A stretch of DNA of 64,000 nucleotides from Bordetella genomosp. 5 (GTDB lineage: Bacteria > Pseudomonadota > Gammaproteobacteria > Burkholderiales > Burkholderiaceae_B), in contig NZ_NEVN01000002.1 in assembly GCF_002261475.1 (NCBI RefSeq), forward strand, positions 248,001 through 312,000, in the 5' to 3' direction. Each line of letters begins with the position of its first letter. Position 1 is the first letter of the stretch. The position numbers and the translations under genes were made by a program. Shown here piece after piece: positions 63,214-64,000 of this stretch. The notes below the pieces were generated by a model. It did no database searches. It saw only the letters and a program-made list of their open reading frames with translations, and was not told where the DNA came from.

Positions 63214-63963
63214 TCAGGCGGGCGGTGGCAGCGGGTGGAGGCGGCCGGCGGCGTCGAGCCAGCCGGGATGCCAGTCGGGCGCCGCTTCGCGCACCACGGT
63301 GCGCACATGGCGCAGAAACGCGGCCCGGGGAATCGGCGCGGCGCCCAGGCTGCCCAGGTGCGAGGTCTGCTGCTGGCAATCGATCCAGGCCACGCCCTGC
63401 GCGCGCAGAAAGCCCACCAGGTAGGCCAGCGCGATCTTCGAGGCGTCGGTGACGCGGGCGAACATCGATTCGCCGAAAAACATCTTGCCCAGGCTCACGC
63501 CGTACAGGCCGCCGGCCAGCCTGCCATCGATCCAGGTCTCGATACTGTGGGCCTGGCCCGCGGCGTGCCAGGCGATGTAGGCATTGCGCACTTCCTGGGT
63601 GATCCAGGTGCCGTGCTGGGTCTTGCGCGCCTGCGAGCAGGCCAGGATCACGTCGGCGAATGCGGTGTCGACGCGCACCTGCACACTGGCATGCGGGTGC
63701 TCGTCGCGCGCGAGCTTGCGCAGAAGTTTGCGCAGGCTGTGCGAGGGCGCGAAGTCGGTGCAGGGCAGCACCATGCGCGGATCCGGGCTCCACCAGAGCA
63801 CGGGCTCACCCTCGGCATACCAGGGAAAAATGCCGTTGGAATACGCCTGGCGCAGCCGCGTGACGGTGAGTTCGCCGCCCGCCGCCAGCAAGCCGTCGGG
63901 TTCGCTGAGCGCCGTCTCGGGCGGCGGGAAGGGCGTGTCGGCGGCGAGCCAGGGCAGCTTCAA
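63214..63963 (-). CDS. aat: Leucyl/phenylalanyl-tRNA-protein transferase Aat
   Basis: 249-residue transferase that adds Leu or Phe to N-terminal Lys or Arg, generating primary destabilising residues. [21 protein letters not shown] near residue 25, [18 protein letters not shown], and the [16 protein letters not shown] core near residue 165 match the family. With bpt it supplies both branches of the bacterial Leu/N-degron pathway. ATG 63963; the last 37 bases of the window upstream contain no further start. Confidence 0.95.
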   Translation of the reverse strand: MKLPWLAADTPFPPPETALSEPDGLLAAGGELTVTRLRQAYSNGIFPWYAEGEPVLWWSPDPRMVLPCTDFAPSHSLRKLLRKLARDEHPHASVQVRVDTAFADVILACSQARKTQHGTWITQEVRNAYIAWHAAGQAHSIETWIDGRLAGGLYGVSLGKMFFGESMFARVTDASKIALAYLVGFLRAQGVAWIDCQQQTSHLGSLGAAPIPRAAFLRHVRTVVREAAPDWHPGWLDAAGRLHPLPPPA

Positions 63964-64000
63964 GGTATCAGCGATGCGATTCGAGGGTGTAGTGGTGCGT

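Overview
The window is a GC-rich stretch of a beta-proteobacterial chromosome, most likely order Burkholderiales and close to the Alcaligenaceae (Bordetella/Achromobacter-like). The grounds are codon and base use, two periplasmic Bug-family tricarboxylate-type binding proteins, the dusB-fis-purH-ruvC-ruvA order, a phasin promoter with PhaR-type boxes, and the aat-bpt-pyrD cluster. The assignment is by recognition, not by database search. I see no rRNA, tRNA, insertion sequence, prophage or CRISPR array. Nearly the whole window is dense chromosomal coding sequence.

Layout, left to right. 1-6.2 kb: the end of an azlCD branched-chain amino acid exporter, an SDR protein lacking the catalytic Tyr, a DsbA-like protein, pitA, mogA, a small lipoprotein and an M23 peptidase. 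6.2-16.0 kb: a six-gene leftward iron-siderophore operon (two fused ABC half-transporters, two FecCD permeases, a lipoprotein binding protein and a TonB receptor) divergent from a TetR regulator. 16.0-18.7 kb: tandem hairpin repeats, then minCDE. 18.8-23.3 kb: an IclR regulator divergent from an acyl-CoA catabolic operon (HMG-CoA-lyase-like, CoA transferase, Bug protein) with a clear promoter/operator, followed by a second array of the hairpin repeats. 23.3-30 kb: glnS, a cydAB-like pair whose CydA lacks the heme ligands, and a two-component system.

30-41.3 kb: a lipoprotein of unknown function, recQ, ruvB, an NAD(P)-binding epimerase-like protein followed by a 27-bp tandem repeat, then ruvA-ruvC-purH-fis-dusB and a UbiH-type hydroxylase. 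41.3-46 kb: a TM2 membrane protein, pepP, a yybP-ykoY manganese riboswitch in front of a CaCA cation exchanger, and a strong promoter with a long structured leader and an 18-codon upstream ORF ahead of a 110-residue ACT/MgtC-C-terminal-like protein. 45.7-57.8 kb: porin, CtaG-like protein, galU, bepA-like protease, YheT-like hydrolase, NTF2-like protein, a small zinc-finger protein, a second azlCD, rhlE, a thioredoxin-like protein, an EI24 membrane protein and a CinA-domain protein. 57.9-64 kb: a second IclR regulator facing a second Bug gene, a phasin, and the aat-bpt-pyrD N-degron/pyrimidine cluster.

The most unusual items are the CydA-like protein with all four canonical heme ligands replaced, the siderophore operon that pairs FecCD permeases with exporter-fold ABC proteins and has no FecE-type ATPase, the hairpin repeat family whose stems differ between loci but stay complementary, and the long leader with upstream ORF at 44.6-45.1 kb.
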